DNA of 39,767 nucleotides from Promethearchaeota archaeon (GTDB lineage Archaea > Asgardarchaeota > Lokiarchaeia > Helarchaeales > RDOG01). This document shows positions 16,374-26,048 of this stretch, piece after piece (the stretch's first letter is position 1; each line of letters begins with the position of its first letter). The DNA lies in NCBI GenBank assembly GCA_011365055.1, contig RDOG01000031.1:1-39767 (forward strand). Direction: 5' to 3'. The position numbers were made by a program, and so were the translations under genes. Below the pieces are notes generated by a model, which ran no database searches, was not told the origin of the DNA, and worked only from the letters and a program-made list of their open reading frames with translations.

Positions 16374-17237
16374 ATGTTACTTACTATTATAGAGAATTTA
16401 ATAAATTCAGTTGAAAATAATGAAGATATCTATAACATGGAATTTCTTTCGAGAGAATATTTAGAAATGCATCATCTAAAATGCGAAAAATGTCAAAAAT
16501 ATAGAGTTGAATGTGCATTTAGTCCACATTGTACTGATAGAAAACATTTAAACATTTTAATTCAGTTAAACACTCCAATAAATCAACGAATCTTTCCTGC
16601 TTATTGTTATTCTTTATATATTAAAAATATTAGCGATTTTTTGGCAAAAAAAGAGACTTTAACCTCTCCAAATGACTCTTGGCTATATTTAGAAGAATAT
16701 TTGGATTTTTATAAAAAAGAATTAGGTAAGATAAAGGATAAAGATTACAGAAAAATGTTTGAAAAACTCATTAATGTTTGGATTAAAGAAAAAAAAACAA
16801 TTATCTTGGAAGAAAAGTATGAAAATAAAAATCAATTTACATTTATTTTTAATGATACAGTTTATAGAATGAATTTTTCCAAGAATATTATCATTATTGA
16901 CGTCAATAGAAGATTATGCCATTCTAATGAAGAATTGGAAAATTATTTAGAAATTTTAAGTAGATATTATGAATTAAAACCAAATTTTGAATTAATTAAG
17001 GATACAAAAACTATTTGGTACCTTAAATTTAAATTTAAGACAAGATCTAAAATTGAAAATGAAGATTTTTTATCAAAATTTTCTGATTATTATAATCTCT
17101 ATGAAGAAAATGATGATACTATTATTATAGTTGACTTGAAAACCAGTTTTTATGGATATTCAGATCGTAAAATCCAAAATTATAAAAATTTGCGAAAAAT
17201 TTTTGAAATCATGAATCATAACATAAGAAAAACGTAA
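16374..17237 (+). CDS. unknown protein with N-terminal cysteine cluster
   Basis: 287 residues. The N-terminal part holds four cysteines (C-x2-C-x6-C-x5-C, about residues 37-53) within HLKCEKCQKYRVECAFSPHC, which may bind Zn or an Fe-S cluster. The rest is a mix of helix and strand without a motif I know; no membrane segment. ATG 16374 is preferred over TTG 16371 because AGGGTGA lies 6 nt before it. Monocistronic, divergent from the GNAT gene. Confidence 0.75.
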   Translation: MLLTIIENLINSVENNEDIYNMEFLSREYLEMHHLKCEKCQKYRVECAFSPHCTDRKHLNILIQLNTPINQRIFPAYCYSLYIKNISDFLAKKETLTSPNDSWLYLEEYLDFYKKELGKIKDKDYRKMFEKLINVWIKEKKTIILEEKYENKNQFTFIFNDTVYRMNFSKNIIIIDVNRRLCHSNEELENYLEILSRYYELKPNFELIKDTKTIWYLKFKFKTRSKIENEDFLSKFSDYYNLYEENDDTIIIVDLKTSFYGYSDRKIQNYKNLRKIFEIMNHNIRKT

Positions 17238-17251
17238 AAAAATAAAAATAA

Positions 17252-17476
17252 TTAAGAATTAAGTCCCGTAATCTTTCTCTCATAATATGATTCAACGATA
17301 TTTTTGATCGAATAACCCCGTCCATCATTTCCATGTTCAATTTTACTTATAAAGTTTCTGATTGTTTTTGCTTTATTGCCAGATATAGATTGAATTTTGT
17401 CCATGCAATAAAGACTTAATTTGGATGGTTCTTTTCTTGTTTTTTTAATCTTCGAGATTATTCTTTGTTTATTCAT
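17252..17476 (-). CDS. small basic protein of unknown function (74 aa)
   Basis: 74 residues, strongly basic (many Lys and Arg), with no cysteines apart from one and no membrane helix. Supported by a GGTGAG ribosome binding site 8 nt before ATG 17476 and by convergence with the preceding gene, 14 bp apart. The basic charge would fit an RNA- or DNA-binding protein, but I recognise no family. Confidence 0.55.
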   Translation of the reverse strand: MNKQRIISKIKKTRKEPSKLSLYCMDKIQSISGNKAKTIRNFISKIEHGNDGRGYSIKNIVESYYERKITGLNS

Positions 17477-17884
17477 TTTAATCTCACCAAGGAAATTATA
17501 TCAATGATATTGGAAATACTTTAAGCATAAAAAAACTAGAGATTTTAGGTTGTGAAGAAGATGAAAAATAAGGAGGAAAGAGGAAATTTATAAAGTCCAA
17601 TTTTTTCCAAATAAAAAAAGCATACCATTTGATAGCGTCAGAGGTCCGAGATCGTGCAATATATATAATAAAATAGGAAAAGACTAAAAATATACTCTTA
17701 AATATAATATTTTTAATGCCAGATAACATTATAAGACCTGAAATCAATTTATCATTAATGAAAAAAGAAAATTATGTGAATTTAACATCATTAAAGCATT
17801 TAAAAAGAAAAAAATTTGAATAATCATCATAAAGTTAATTATATGTGTTTTAAAGAATTCAATTGTCTATTAATTCCTTAAAAC
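17477..17884. other. gene-free stretch of about 400 bp
   Basis: AT-rich DNA between the small basic protein and the TrmB gene. An 83-codon minus-strand frame (17496-17747) exists but starts without a ribosome binding site, has an unusual Phe/Ser/Ile-rich composition and no recognisable domain, so I do not call it. A short patch near 17632-17660 is richer in G+C; I could not fold it into a tRNA. Confidence 0.4.
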
Positions 17885-18784
17885 TTACAGCTCATCAATA
17901 CCTCTTGCCTCAAATGTCCAGATTGAATCAAATCGTTTTTTTAATTCACTTGCAAGGTTAGGATCTAATATATCTAAACATACTAATATACGTGAAGGTT
18001 GTATAGGATTTTGTAATTTGATGATAACTCTTTTCTCATCAAATATATCAAAATAAGTTGGAAATCTTTTAAAAATAAATTTCATTTCAAAATTTTGCAT
18101 TTTTGGCGTTAAATTATATATTTCCTTAGATTTTAATACTATTTTCCCATATAATTCTAAGTATTTTTGAATTTGATTATTTGCAACAGGTCGCTCATCA
18201 TGTTCAAAACTCCAAAGATATTTTACAACGACTCCACGTTCCAAGACATTTTTAATCCCCTCAAAAAGTGGTGTGGCGTATTTTAGAATTTTCGGCGTCA
18301 TTTCATTAATAAAACCCGTCATTAACAATTCATTTTGTAGTTCCTTAAATCTTTTGGAATATAATGAAAAAGAAGGAGTAGTTCCAAAAGCTGTTGACCA
18401 AAAAACACGAGTTGATTCTTCTTTGACTAGAATATTAGAATTCATTATCTTATTTTCAAGAATCTTTGCTTGATCAATTAAATATGAAGCTTTTCTTTTT
18501 GATTCATCCGAAATATATGAAATTAAATTATTAAAACCTAAATTTGGAGATATTGCTTGATAAATCTTAGGTCTTGATTCAGATACTTCAATCAAGCCTT
18601 TTTCTCGTAAAATTTCTAATACTTCATAAATTCTGCCATTTGGAACTCCCGACTTTTTACTAATTTCTCTCGCAGTCATATTATTTATGGTCAATAACAC
18701 ATTATAAGCTCTTATTTCATATGTAGTAAAGTTAGCGTTCCGTAAAAACTCTTTTAGTTCTTCTAATAAAGATTGATTAGACAT
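17885..18784 (-). CDS. TrmB-family transcriptional regulator
   Basis: 299 residues. Residues 1-85 form the winged helix of TrmB regulators, with the typical TTYEIRAYNVLL start and AREISKKSGVPNGRIYEVLEIL recognition region, followed by a coiled-coil dimerisation helix and a C-terminal effector domain. TrmB proteins bind sugars or other ligands and repress or activate nearby genes. The gene is divergent from the DUF6125-like gene with 105 bp between them, so that gene is its most likely target. There is no ribosome binding site before ATG 18784; the mRNA may be leaderless. Confidence 0.88.
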   Translation of the reverse strand: MSNQSLLEELKEFLRNANFTTYEIRAYNVLLTINNMTAREISKKSGVPNGRIYEVLEILREKGLIEVSESRPKIYQAISPNLGFNNLISYISDESKRKASYLIDQAKILENKIMNSNILVKEESTRVFWSTAFGTTPSFSLYSKRFKELQNELLMTGFINEMTPKILKYATPLFEGIKNVLERGVVVKYLWSFEHDERPVANNQIQKYLELYGKIVLKSKEIYNLTPKMQNFEMKFIFKRFPTYFDIFDEKRVIIKLQNPIQPSRILVCLDILDPNLASELKKRFDSIWTFEARGIDEL

Positions 18785-18889
18785 CTATAAAATAAGCAGA
18801 TTTAAACCTAATAAAAGTTGTTTTTGATCGAAAATTGATATTAATGTCAATTAAGTAATATCTATTTATTAATAAGTTGGTGGATTGAA

Positions 18890-19453
18890 ATGAATAAAAA
18901 TCTTCAATATCTAAGTAAGAATTTCGAAATTAATCATTCAATAAAAATAAATGAAAGATATAAATTATCAATAGACACGCAAAAATTTATTTTACAAATG
19001 TGTTGGGCTCAACATGATTCTCAATGGTTTTTAAAATCTAAAAAGGAATTTGGCATTGAAGATGGTAATCGTTTAAATCAACAAGTACTTAAATCAATGG
19101 GTAAGATAGAAGCAAGGCACATCTTAAATGCATTAGGGATTGAGAGAGGGTCAGTACACTCAATGACCGAAATTTTCAAAATAATGAATACAATAATGGA
19201 TACATTATTTCCGAAAATTATGAAATTTGATTTTATTGTTAATTCTGAAATGGAAGGTCTTGGTATAGTAAAAAAATGCTTCATTTGGAATATGGTCAAA
19301 AAATCAAAAGGTGAAGCTGAATACACTTGTGCTTGTAATTTCAGACATAATGGATGGTTAGAAGCTCTTGGAGTGCAAGGAGAAATAATACCTCTTAAAA
19401 GAATTTCTCTTGGTGATGAAATCTGTGAGTTTAAATTCAGATTAACGAAATAA
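18890..19453 (+). CDS. DUF6125 / ATC-hydrolase-like protein
   Basis: 187 residues. The WAQHDSQWFLKSKKEFG stretch, the following helical block KSMGKIEARHILNALG, and the cysteines of the C-terminal half (about 133-150) match the DUF6125 family, related to L-2-amino-thiazoline-4-carboxylate hydrolases. The biochemical function of DUF6125 is not known. GGTGGA lies 5 nt before ATG 18890. It is divergent from the TrmB regulator and converges on the radical SAM gene with 2 bp between the stops. Confidence 0.75.
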   Translation: MNKNLQYLSKNFEINHSIKINERYKLSIDTQKFILQMCWAQHDSQWFLKSKKEFGIEDGNRLNQQVLKSMGKIEARHILNALGIERGSVHSMTEIFKIMNTIMDTLFPKIMKFDFIVNSEMEGLGIVKKCFIWNMVKKSKGEAEYTCACNFRHNGWLEALGVQGEIIPLKRISLGDEICEFKFRLTK

Positions 19454-19455
19454 AA

Positions 19456-20865
19456 TTATGAATGAGATTTAATTGAATTTAAATAGCACGTCGGATCTGA
19501 AGTAAAATGATTATCTTTTAAAACATAACATTTTGCACGACATCCACCACATATACTTCTATACGTGCATTTTCCACAATTACCATCAAACTTTAATTTT
19601 CTATATTTATTTAAAATTGGTGAATGTAACCAAATTTTATGGATATTTGTTCTTATGGCATCACCTATGACATCGGGATTGAGTGGACACGGTGTGACGT
19701 TACCATCTGATTTTACGTGTATCGTATAAAATCCTGCTTCACATCCAGTAATGAATGGAGAAAAGGGATGTTGTTCTTCAAAAACACCTGTTGAGAGTCT
19801 TTTTGAAAAATTAAAAAATTTTAATGCATCTTTTGGATAAATACCCTTGAAAAATGGCATGATCTGGACATTTGGAAACCTTTGAGCTAAAATTCTACTA
19901 AAAATAGGATTTTTGTAGGAAAGTGTCAAAGGATAACTATCAGTCATTAGATCATTCCATATATCACAAACAATTTTTCCAAATCTTTCCATTTGTAATG
20001 GCGTTAATGCCATGTCAGCCCTCATGCATGCGTTTTCTGATGGAACAAAATCTAAAATCTCGAATTTTTGAACCTTCAATCCTTTTGCTAAGGAAATTAG
20101 ATCGTGGATTTGGTTCACATTTAATTTGGTTATGACTACATCCATACTTACATATAATCCTGCATCTAAGCAATTTTTAATAGCGCTTAGCGCACGTTGA
20201 AACGTACCTTCTCCTCTAATTATATCATGCGTTTCTTCTAAACCGTCTATACTAATTTGCACGTATCCTAAACCTGAATCCTTCAATTTTTTTGCCACAT
20301 TTTCATCAATTAACAAGCCATTAGTGGCAAGAGCAACACTCATTTGTTTATCTGATACATACTTAATCAAATCAAAAATATCTTTTCTTAATAAAGGTTC
20401 TCCACCTGAAAATCCAATAATCATGTTCTTTGCTTGTTGTAACTCATCAATTATCTTACAACTTTCTGCATAAGTTAGTTCTTTATGATTGTTATTTTTT
20501 GGGAGATAACAATGCGTGCAATTCAAATTACATCGATCAGTTATTGTCCAAATAGTAATAATTGGACCTGCAGGTATTAATGGAATATTCAATCCAAAGA
20601 TTCCAATACCTTCCAAATACGTTTGAACTAATCGCCTCATCGAATTATTTTCTTTTAATATTAATTTAAACTGATTTCTAGGCATTTTTAAGGCATCTGC
20701 AATGATATTTAAAGCCCAAGAAATGATTTTCGTGAAAATTTTTGCTTTTAATAGACATTTTTCACATGAGACTTTTTCATCAATGAAAAAATCAACAAAA
20801 ATTTCAGAATATTTCTTTTCACAAGCTTTACAATAACCTGAGAAAGTCCTAAAGGGATTAACCAT
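19456..20865 (-). CDS. radical SAM/SPASM protein with N-terminal zinc-ribbon-like motif
   Basis: About 469 residues from ATG 20865; TTG 20907 is an alternative giving 483. In the longer numbering: C26-x2-C29 and C48-x2-C51 form a zinc-ribbon-like head, the radical SAM cluster is C126-x3-C130-x2-C133 (RCNLNCTHC), followed by FSGGEPLLR. The C-terminal SPASM region runs from CEAGFYTIHVKSDGNVTPCPLNP through CGKCTYRSICGGCRAKC to the final C near the end and would bind two auxiliary clusters. SPASM enzymes modify peptides, proteins or small cofactors. There is no short precursor peptide gene in sight, and haem-d1/AhbC-like or other roles are possible. Confidence 0.9.
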   Translation of the reverse strand: MVNPFRTFSGYCKACEKKYSEIFVDFFIDEKVSCEKCLLKAKIFTKIISWALNIIADALKMPRNQFKLILKENNSMRRLVQTYLEGIGIFGLNIPLIPAGPIITIWTITDRCNLNCTHCYLPKNNNHKELTYAESCKIIDELQQAKNMIIGFSGGEPLLRKDIFDLIKYVSDKQMSVALATNGLLIDENVAKKLKDSGLGYVQISIDGLEETHDIIRGEGTFQRALSAIKNCLDAGLYVSMDVVITKLNVNQIHDLISLAKGLKVQKFEILDFVPSENACMRADMALTPLQMERFGKIVCDIWNDLMTDSYPLTLSYKNPIFSRILAQRFPNVQIMPFFKGIYPKDALKFFNFSKRLSTGVFEEQHPFSPFITGCEAGFYTIHVKSDGNVTPCPLNPDVIGDAIRTNIHKIWLHSPILNKYRKLKFDGNCGKCTYRSICGGCRAKCYVLKDNHFTSDPTCYLNSIKSHS

Positions 20866-21033
20866 TGAAAACTTATTAATTAATTGACAAGTCAATAATT
20901 CAAGCAATATGATTCAAGAAACACGATCAAAAATAGATTTTTAAAATCTTTGAAATTGGCAAATTTGTGAATTATTCAAAGATTGACTTCAAATTACTCA
21001 CAAATAAAAATTCATTTTGCATTAAATATAACA

Positions 21034-21045
21034 TTTATAAATATA
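21034..21045 (+). promoter_or_regulatory. TATA box upstream of the 2-TM zinc-ribbon gene
   Basis: TTTATAAATATA, about 65-75 bp before the TTG start at 21108. Transcription starting 25 bp downstream would leave a leader of about 40 nt carrying GGAGG. Confidence 0.45.
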
Positions 21046-21107
21046 TGATTTTAGCTTTTACAAAGGAATATTTAAAATAGAATTAAAATAAAATTGGAGG
21101 AAAAAAA

Positions 21108-21623
21108 TTGTCAGATGAAGAAGGAAATAAATCAAAATATAGAGGTAAATTTATTATAATTCCATTATTTTGTATTGGAGCAGTTCTGCTTATTACAGGT
21201 ATTATTATAGCTGTCTATAATTTTAATATCTGGCAGAATATTGGTCTTAATATTAGCTCAATGGATTCTGAAGCATCACATCAAGCATTTATGCTCTTTG
21301 CAGTAGGTTCTGGGATAGCATTTGGAGGAGGAGCTTGTTTTATGGGTGGATTTGGGATATTTAATTTCTTAAATCAAGGAAAAATTAGGTCATTTTTTGC
21401 AAGAGAAACTGCTCAAGCTGTAGAAATAACTGCAACTGCAAGAGCACGGGGCATGAGAAGAGGATTAGCTGTTGATGAACAAGTTGAACGTTTAACTGAA
21501 GGTTTTTCTAGTGCTCGCAACGCCGGAGAACCAAAACAAATAATTAAAATAAAATGCGGTAATTGTGGATATCTCGAAACGGAAGATGCTGATTTTTGTA
21601 GTAAATGCGGTGAAAAACTTTAA
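21108..21623 (+). CDS. 2-TM membrane protein with C-terminal zinc ribbon
   Basis: 171 residues. Two hydrophobic helices (about 16-37 and 60-88, the second glycine-rich) are followed by a cytosolic helical linker and a C-terminal zinc ribbon with C-x2-C (KIKCGNCGY) and C-x2-C (FCSKCGEKL). The TTG start is supported by GGAGG 7 nt upstream. Function unknown. Small membrane proteins ending in a zinc ribbon are frequent in Asgard genomes. Confidence 0.8.
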   Translation: MSDEEGNKSKYRGKFIIIPLFCIGAVLLITGIIIAVYNFNIWQNIGLNISSMDSEASHQAFMLFAVGSGIAFGGGACFMGGFGIFNFLNQGKIRSFFARETAQAVEITATARARGMRRGLAVDEQVERLTEGFSSARNAGEPKQIIKIKCGNCGYLETEDADFCSKCGEKL

Positions 21624-21758
21624 TTTTTTAATTTAATCTTATAAATTTAAGACTAACTTCCTATTTTTTATACTTTTTTTCCTAAAAAATAATAAGAACA
21701 TATTAATTCCATAAAATTATATAAAATAATGAGCAATAATATGCTCTTCTTCAGAGTT

Positions 21759-23111
21759 TTAAACTGTTGGATGTGGAATATTTCCATATTTCATCAATAA
21801 TTTTATTTGATCTTGGGCATGATTTATCTTCGTTTCTGCCAAATAACTGATTTCATCTTTACTCAATTTTAATCGAGCTACTCCTTCTTTAATTGCTTCC
21901 AATGCAACATCGACTGCCTCATTAATAAAAGCATCCCGTTCTACCATGGTTGGAATGACATACTCTTCGTGAATTCCCTTTTCCTCAGCTGTCTTTGCAA
22001 GTGATTCTGCAGCAGCAATTACCATTTGATCACTAATCGTGCGAGCGCGCACATCCAGAACACCTCTAAAAATTGCAGGAAATCCCATGCTATTATTTAC
22101 TTGATTCGCAAAATCACTCCTACCCGTACCAACGATTCGTGCACCAGCTTCTTTTGCATCCCATGGATAAATTTCTGGTATTGGATTTGCACACGCAAAA
22201 ACAATTGGATCATCATTCATTAATCCAATCCATTCCTTTTTCACCACGTTAGGACCAGGTCTAGATAAGCATATCGCAACATCTACACCTTTAAATGCTG
22301 CCTCCGCATCACCTGTTCTTTGTTCAGCATTAGATTTCAAAGCAATATCCCATTTATAGGGTACTGAATTTTTTAAATCCTTTCGTTCAGTCGATATAAT
22401 TCCTTTAGAGTCAACAAATAATGATTTCTTATTATCAAATCCTGCAGCAAATAAAACTCGAGAAATGGCTACATTCGATGCTCCAACTCCAAAAAATAAA
22501 ATTTTAACATCGCTTCTTTTTTTCCCAACAATTTTTAGCGCATTTATCACACCTGCCAACGTTACTGATGCAGTGCCTTGTTGATCATCATGCCAAATTG
22601 GTACCTCTACATCGGGTGAATGTCTCAAATAATCCAAAATATGAAAGCATTTAGGAGTTTGAATATCTTCTAAATTGAATCCACCAAAACTTGGTTGTAA
22701 TACTTTAACAATTTTTATGAAATCTTCAGCGTTTTTTGTGCCTAAACATAAAGGAATTGCATCTATTCCTCCTAAATACTTAAATAATAAACACTTTCCT
22801 TCCATTACGGGCATTCCCGCTTCAGGTCCTATATCACCTAATCCAAGAACCCTTGTACAATCTGAAATTACGCAAACAGTGTTAGCCCTATTTGTATGTT
22901 CAAAGGATAATTCTTTTTTATCTTTAATTGCTAAACAGGACGCTGCAACTCCTGGCGAATACCAAATACCAAAATCTGATAGGTCTCTAACCACACATTT
23001 TGAAGTAATTTGAATCTTACCTTTATAAAATGGGTGTAATTTTAACGCATCCTCAGAGGGTTTTTTGGATTTTGCCAGCAATTCTTCCTTCGTTAATTTT
23101 TTTTCACTCAT
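21759..23111 (-). CDS. NAD(P)-dependent malic enzyme
   Basis: About 450 residues. Oxidatively decarboxylates malate to pyruvate and CO2 with NAD(P)+, linking the C4 pool to pyruvate. Seen: IWYSPGVAA with the catalytic Tyr, the metal-site residues in the DDQQGTA region, the FFGVGASNVAIS Rossmann loop and the CANPIPEIYP block. Length is that of the short prokaryotic malic enzymes; the phosphotransacetylase-like C-terminal domain of the bacterial MaeB type is absent. ATG 23111 (MSEKK) is preferred; ATG 23120 is an in-frame alternative. Divergent from the MFS transporter. Confidence 0.93.
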   Translation of the reverse strand: MSEKKLTKEELLAKSKKPSEDALKLHPFYKGKIQITSKCVVRDLSDFGIWYSPGVAASCLAIKDKKELSFEHTNRANTVCVISDCTRVLGLGDIGPEAGMPVMEGKCLLFKYLGGIDAIPLCLGTKNAEDFIKIVKVLQPSFGGFNLEDIQTPKCFHILDYLRHSPDVEVPIWHDDQQGTASVTLAGVINALKIVGKKRSDVKILFFGVGASNVAISRVLFAAGFDNKKSLFVDSKGIISTERKDLKNSVPYKWDIALKSNAEQRTGDAEAAFKGVDVAICLSRPGPNVVKKEWIGLMNDDPIVFACANPIPEIYPWDAKEAGARIVGTGRSDFANQVNNSMGFPAIFRGVLDVRARTISDQMVIAAAESLAKTAEEKGIHEEYVIPTMVERDAFINEAVDVALEAIKEGVARLKLSKDEISYLAETKINHAQDQIKLLMKYGNIPHPTV

Positions 23112-23240
23112 GGTTATCATCTAGATTGATTTTCCAGTTAAATAAACAAAAATACCGAATATACATAAATAATTTTATGATAAGTACAAAATTATAGAAA
23201 CGATAGCGAAATTAAACAAAAAATTTCGAGGTTATTTAAA

Positions 23241-24440
23241 ATGAGCGAAAAATCTCAATATCAAGTATCATCTTACCGATGGATAATTTTAGTTTTATTC
23301 ATGTTAGTTGGTATGACAACTCAAATTCTTTGGATAACTTTTGCACCGATCACAACCGAATCTTCTGCCATATTTACTGCTGGTGATACTGATTTGATCT
23401 TAATTTTGTCCTTGGTATTCATGATTGCATATTTACCAGTTAATTTCCCCGCTTCTTGGTGTATCGATAAGTTCGGATTAAAATGGGGAACTGGTGTGGG
23501 TGTGATTATTACTGGAGTCTTTGGATTTTTACGAATATTTTCTGTAGATTACACGTGGTTACTCATCTTTCAAATTGGATGTGCTGTGGGGCAACCGTTC
23601 ATCTTAAATTCTTTTACTAAATTATCTGCAAATTGGTTTCCTGAAGAAGAACAGGCACTTGCAACTGGTTTAGGAACGATGTCGTTATTTGTTGGATTAA
23701 TCATCGCCATGTTTTTAACTCCTATCTTATATCTTAGCTCAACAATACCGCTACAAGGAATTAATATTGTTCTGATTGTCTATGGAATAATTGCTTTGGT
23801 AACAATGATTTTATATTTAGTATTTGTAAAAGATAAGCCAGAATCACCACCAAGTCCTCTAGCTTCTGAAGAAAAAACACTAATGGTTCAAGGAATGAAA
23901 GATTTATTTAAAAATAGAGATTTTATCATTCTATTTGTTGCATTTTTAATTGGCTTAGGTGCATTTAATGCAATATCTGCAGAAATTGATTTAATTTTCG
24001 GGATATATCGTCCAATGGATGTGTATTCAGCACTTACTTCTGGTATCATGGGTGGTTTGATGATTCTTGGTGGTATATTTGGTTCAGTTGTTTTATCTGC
24101 ATTATCAGATAAGTATAAGAATCGAAAAATTTTCCTAATCTTGTCATTAGGTGTTGCAACTGCTCTGACGCCATTTATTGCGTACCTTCCCTATTTGGTT
24201 CCTCTCTATATTATATGCTTTGTTTTTGGATTTTTCTTGATGGCTGCTTTACCTATTGGATTAACATATGCTACGGAGAAAACACAACCTGTCCCCGAGG
24301 GTACTTCGAATGGATTATTAATGTTGATCGGTCAAATAGGTGGTATAATTTTGATACTAACCTTTTCGATGGTTTTTATTGCTATTCTCTTTGGAATTGG
24401 GTTCATTCTTGCTCTCTTCATAACAGAAGTCCAAAAATAA
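23241..24440 (+). CDS. MFS transporter, FLVCR-like
   Basis: 399 residues with about 12 membrane helices. The early block (YRWIILVLFMLVGMTTQILW...FAPITTE), DKFGLKWG after helix 2, and SANWFPEEEQALATGLG after helix 4 resemble the FLVCR/DIRC2 branch of the major facilitator superfamily, whose animal members carry haem, choline or other small molecules; prokaryotic members have unknown substrates. GAGGTT lies 7 nt before ATG 23241. The gene ends in a run of nine T. It is divergent from malic enzyme with 120-130 bp between, so both may respond to the same signal. Confidence 0.87.
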   Translation: MSEKSQYQVSSYRWIILVLFMLVGMTTQILWITFAPITTESSAIFTAGDTDLILILSLVFMIAYLPVNFPASWCIDKFGLKWGTGVGVIITGVFGFLRIFSVDYTWLLIFQIGCAVGQPFILNSFTKLSANWFPEEEQALATGLGTMSLFVGLIIAMFLTPILYLSSTIPLQGINIVLIVYGIIALVTMILYLVFVKDKPESPPSPLASEEKTLMVQGMKDLFKNRDFIILFVAFLIGLGAFNAISAEIDLIFGIYRPMDVYSALTSGIMGGLMILGGIFGSVVLSALSDKYKNRKIFLILSLGVATALTPFIAYLPYLVPLYIICFVFGFFLMAALPIGLTYATEKTQPVPEGTSNGLLMLIGQIGGIILILTFSMVFIAILFGIGFILALFITEVQK

Positions 24441-24450
24441 CTTTTTTTTT
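24441..24450 (+). terminator. oligo-T terminator after the MFS gene
   Basis: C followed by nine T directly after the stop codon, the usual archaeal intrinsic signal; no hairpin is needed. Confidence 0.5.
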
Positions 24451-24554
24451 AAAATTTTAATCTTCAAAAATTCCAAAAATATTTAAGATTTATTAATAAG
24501 ATTAACAAATATCTATCATAACAGATATAATCTTTTTAAGGAGTGGGTAGAATC

Positions 24555-24743
24555 ATGGAACATAAACTTAAATATTTTACACCTTTAATCATATTTTTAA
24601 TTCCAACAATAATAATATCCATATTTTTATTCTTGTATACCCAAGCAGAAATTATAACAATTATTGGGTTCATCATATTATTAATTGGAGCTTGTGGATC
24701 TTATTACATGGGATTAAAAAGCGTATACGATGATATTAAATGA
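24555..24743 (+). CDS. small 2-TM membrane protein (62 aa)
   Basis: 62 residues from ATG 24555, or 66 from GTG 24543. Two hydrophobic helices with a short loop (TQAE) and a charged tail (KSVYDDIK); nothing else. AAGGAG lies 12 nt before the ATG. It follows the MFS gene by about 115 bp and could be a small partner of a membrane complex, but I recognise no family. Confidence 0.55.
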   Translation: MEHKLKYFTPLIIFLIPTIIISIFLFLYTQAEIITIIGFIILLIGACGSYYMGLKSVYDDIK

Positions 24744-25220
24744 AATTTTTGCTTTTTAATATTATCAAGTCAGAAAAATATTCCTTTTTTTTTTAAATAT
24801 CATAATGAAGATAAATATTCAATAAATTATGTAATTCAAATATTTTTTTTCATAAAATGAAAAGAAATTGACTTAATTTCGAGAAATTGGGTTAAGAATC
24901 GCATGAGGAAAAAGTAAGCATAAGCTCAGTGACCATTTGGTGGAATGAGTCGATTGTATATCAAAGAAATTTAACAAAAGAGATGATAATTATCAACATC
25001 TTATATTTTAACATTATGAAGGTATAAAGACCAATTTTGGAATAAATATCTAAAGAAATTTGAATGATTGAAGAAAAGCTGGCGGAATTTCTGGTACTGA
25101 ATTAGAGAAGTGGAGGAATACTGGATCTAGGTTAAACTAATTAGGTTAACCAAAGAAAAGTTTACTATTTTTGCGAAAAATTTTATATCTGAGAAGGAGG
25201 TGAAAGTAGATTAGATTTTT
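24744..25220. other. 477-bp gap with possible gene remnants
   Basis: No intact gene. From about 24880 to 25140 the composition is less AT-rich than the true spacers nearby. Short frames here resemble pieces of proteins: WWNESIVYQ at about 24941-24967, and a methyltransferase-like RSGGILDLG followed by a stop at about 25107-25133. These are too short to prove descent. A strong AAGGAGGTGA (25194-25203) stands 17 nt before the next start codon. Confidence 0.35.
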
Positions 25221-26048
25221 ATGGAAGAAAAAATTCAAATTTCGAAATTTCCAGCGGTTTCAAAAACTGGGTTAGTACCTATATATTGTCGGGCGATCGA
25301 TTATCAAGCAAAGAATTCGATATTAAAAGATAAATTCTCTTATGATCTCTATAATCGGATTGAATTTGATTGGAAAATTGTAAAGAAAATAACACGTAGG
25401 ACTGATCCGATATTAATGGCGATACGAGTGAGAAAATTTGACAAAATATGTAGACAATTTTTAGAAAAATATCCTAATGGAATAATTGTAAGTTTAGGAT
25501 CAGGTGTAGATAACCGTTTGGGAAGAATTGATAATAATCAATGTTACTTTGTCGATTTAGATTTTCCTGAGGTTTTAGAATTCAAAAAAATTATCACTCC
25601 AATATCAAAGCGGAATATATTGATTGGACAATCCGTTTTGGATTATTCGTGGATCAATAAAATAGAGGATTTTAGTATAAAACATCATGCACCCGTTTTT
25701 TTCATTGCTGAAGGGCTATTGATATACCTAGAGATATCAGAAATACAAGAATTGTTAAAAAATATACGTCAGGTCTTTCCTCAAGCAGAAATCTTTTTTG
25801 ATATGTTTAACGAAAGAGCAAAAAAAATGGCTGAGAGTAAATCAATGTTTAATGATTTAAACGTGAAAATCAAGACTGGATTAAATTCCGGAAAGCTGAT
25901 GGAAAAATGGGGGATTGGATTTAAAGTAATATCAGAATGGTATTTTTCAGACGATCCGGATGCAAAAAGAGGCTGGATGAAATTAGTTTGGATAATTCCA
26001 GGAGTGAAAAAATTACAATATTTTATACATGGAAAGTTTAAAAAGTAA
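25221..26048 (+). CDS. class I SAM methyltransferase, LCM/TcmP-like
   Basis: 275 residues. The leucine carboxyl methyltransferase family signature is clear: VSLGSGVDNRLGR for the SAM loop, FVDLDFPEVLEFK for the acidic strand, and FFIAEGLLIYL for motif IV. The family methylates carboxyl or hydroxyl groups in proteins or small molecules, as in polyketide tailoring by TcmP; the substrate here is unknown. The nearest strong ribosome binding site ends 17 nt before ATG 25221, which is unusually far, and the flanks on both sides look like decayed sequence, so recent arrival is possible. Confidence 0.87.
   Translation: MEEKIQISKFPAVSKTGLVPIYCRAIDYQAKNSILKDKFSYDLYNRIEFDWKIVKKITRRTDPILMAIRVRKFDKICRQFLEKYPNGIIVSLGSGVDNRLGRIDNNQCYFVDLDFPEVLEFKKIITPISKRNILIGQSVLDYSWINKIEDFSIKHHAPVFFIAEGLLIYLEISEIQELLKNIRQVFPQAEIFFDMFNERAKKMAESKSMFNDLNVKIKTGLNSGKLMEKWGIGFKVISEWYFSDDPDAKRGWMKLVWIIPGVKKLQYFIHGKFKK

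Noticed and set aside
17496..17747. 83-codon minus-strand frame
   Set aside because: No ribosome binding site, odd composition and no domain; the G+C-rich patch inside does not fold as a tRNA.
24929..25030. WWNESIVYQ, which resembles the start of GH13 amylases and glucosidases
   Set aside because: Only about nine residues match and the frame stops after 33 codons without the following GH13 motifs; probably chance.
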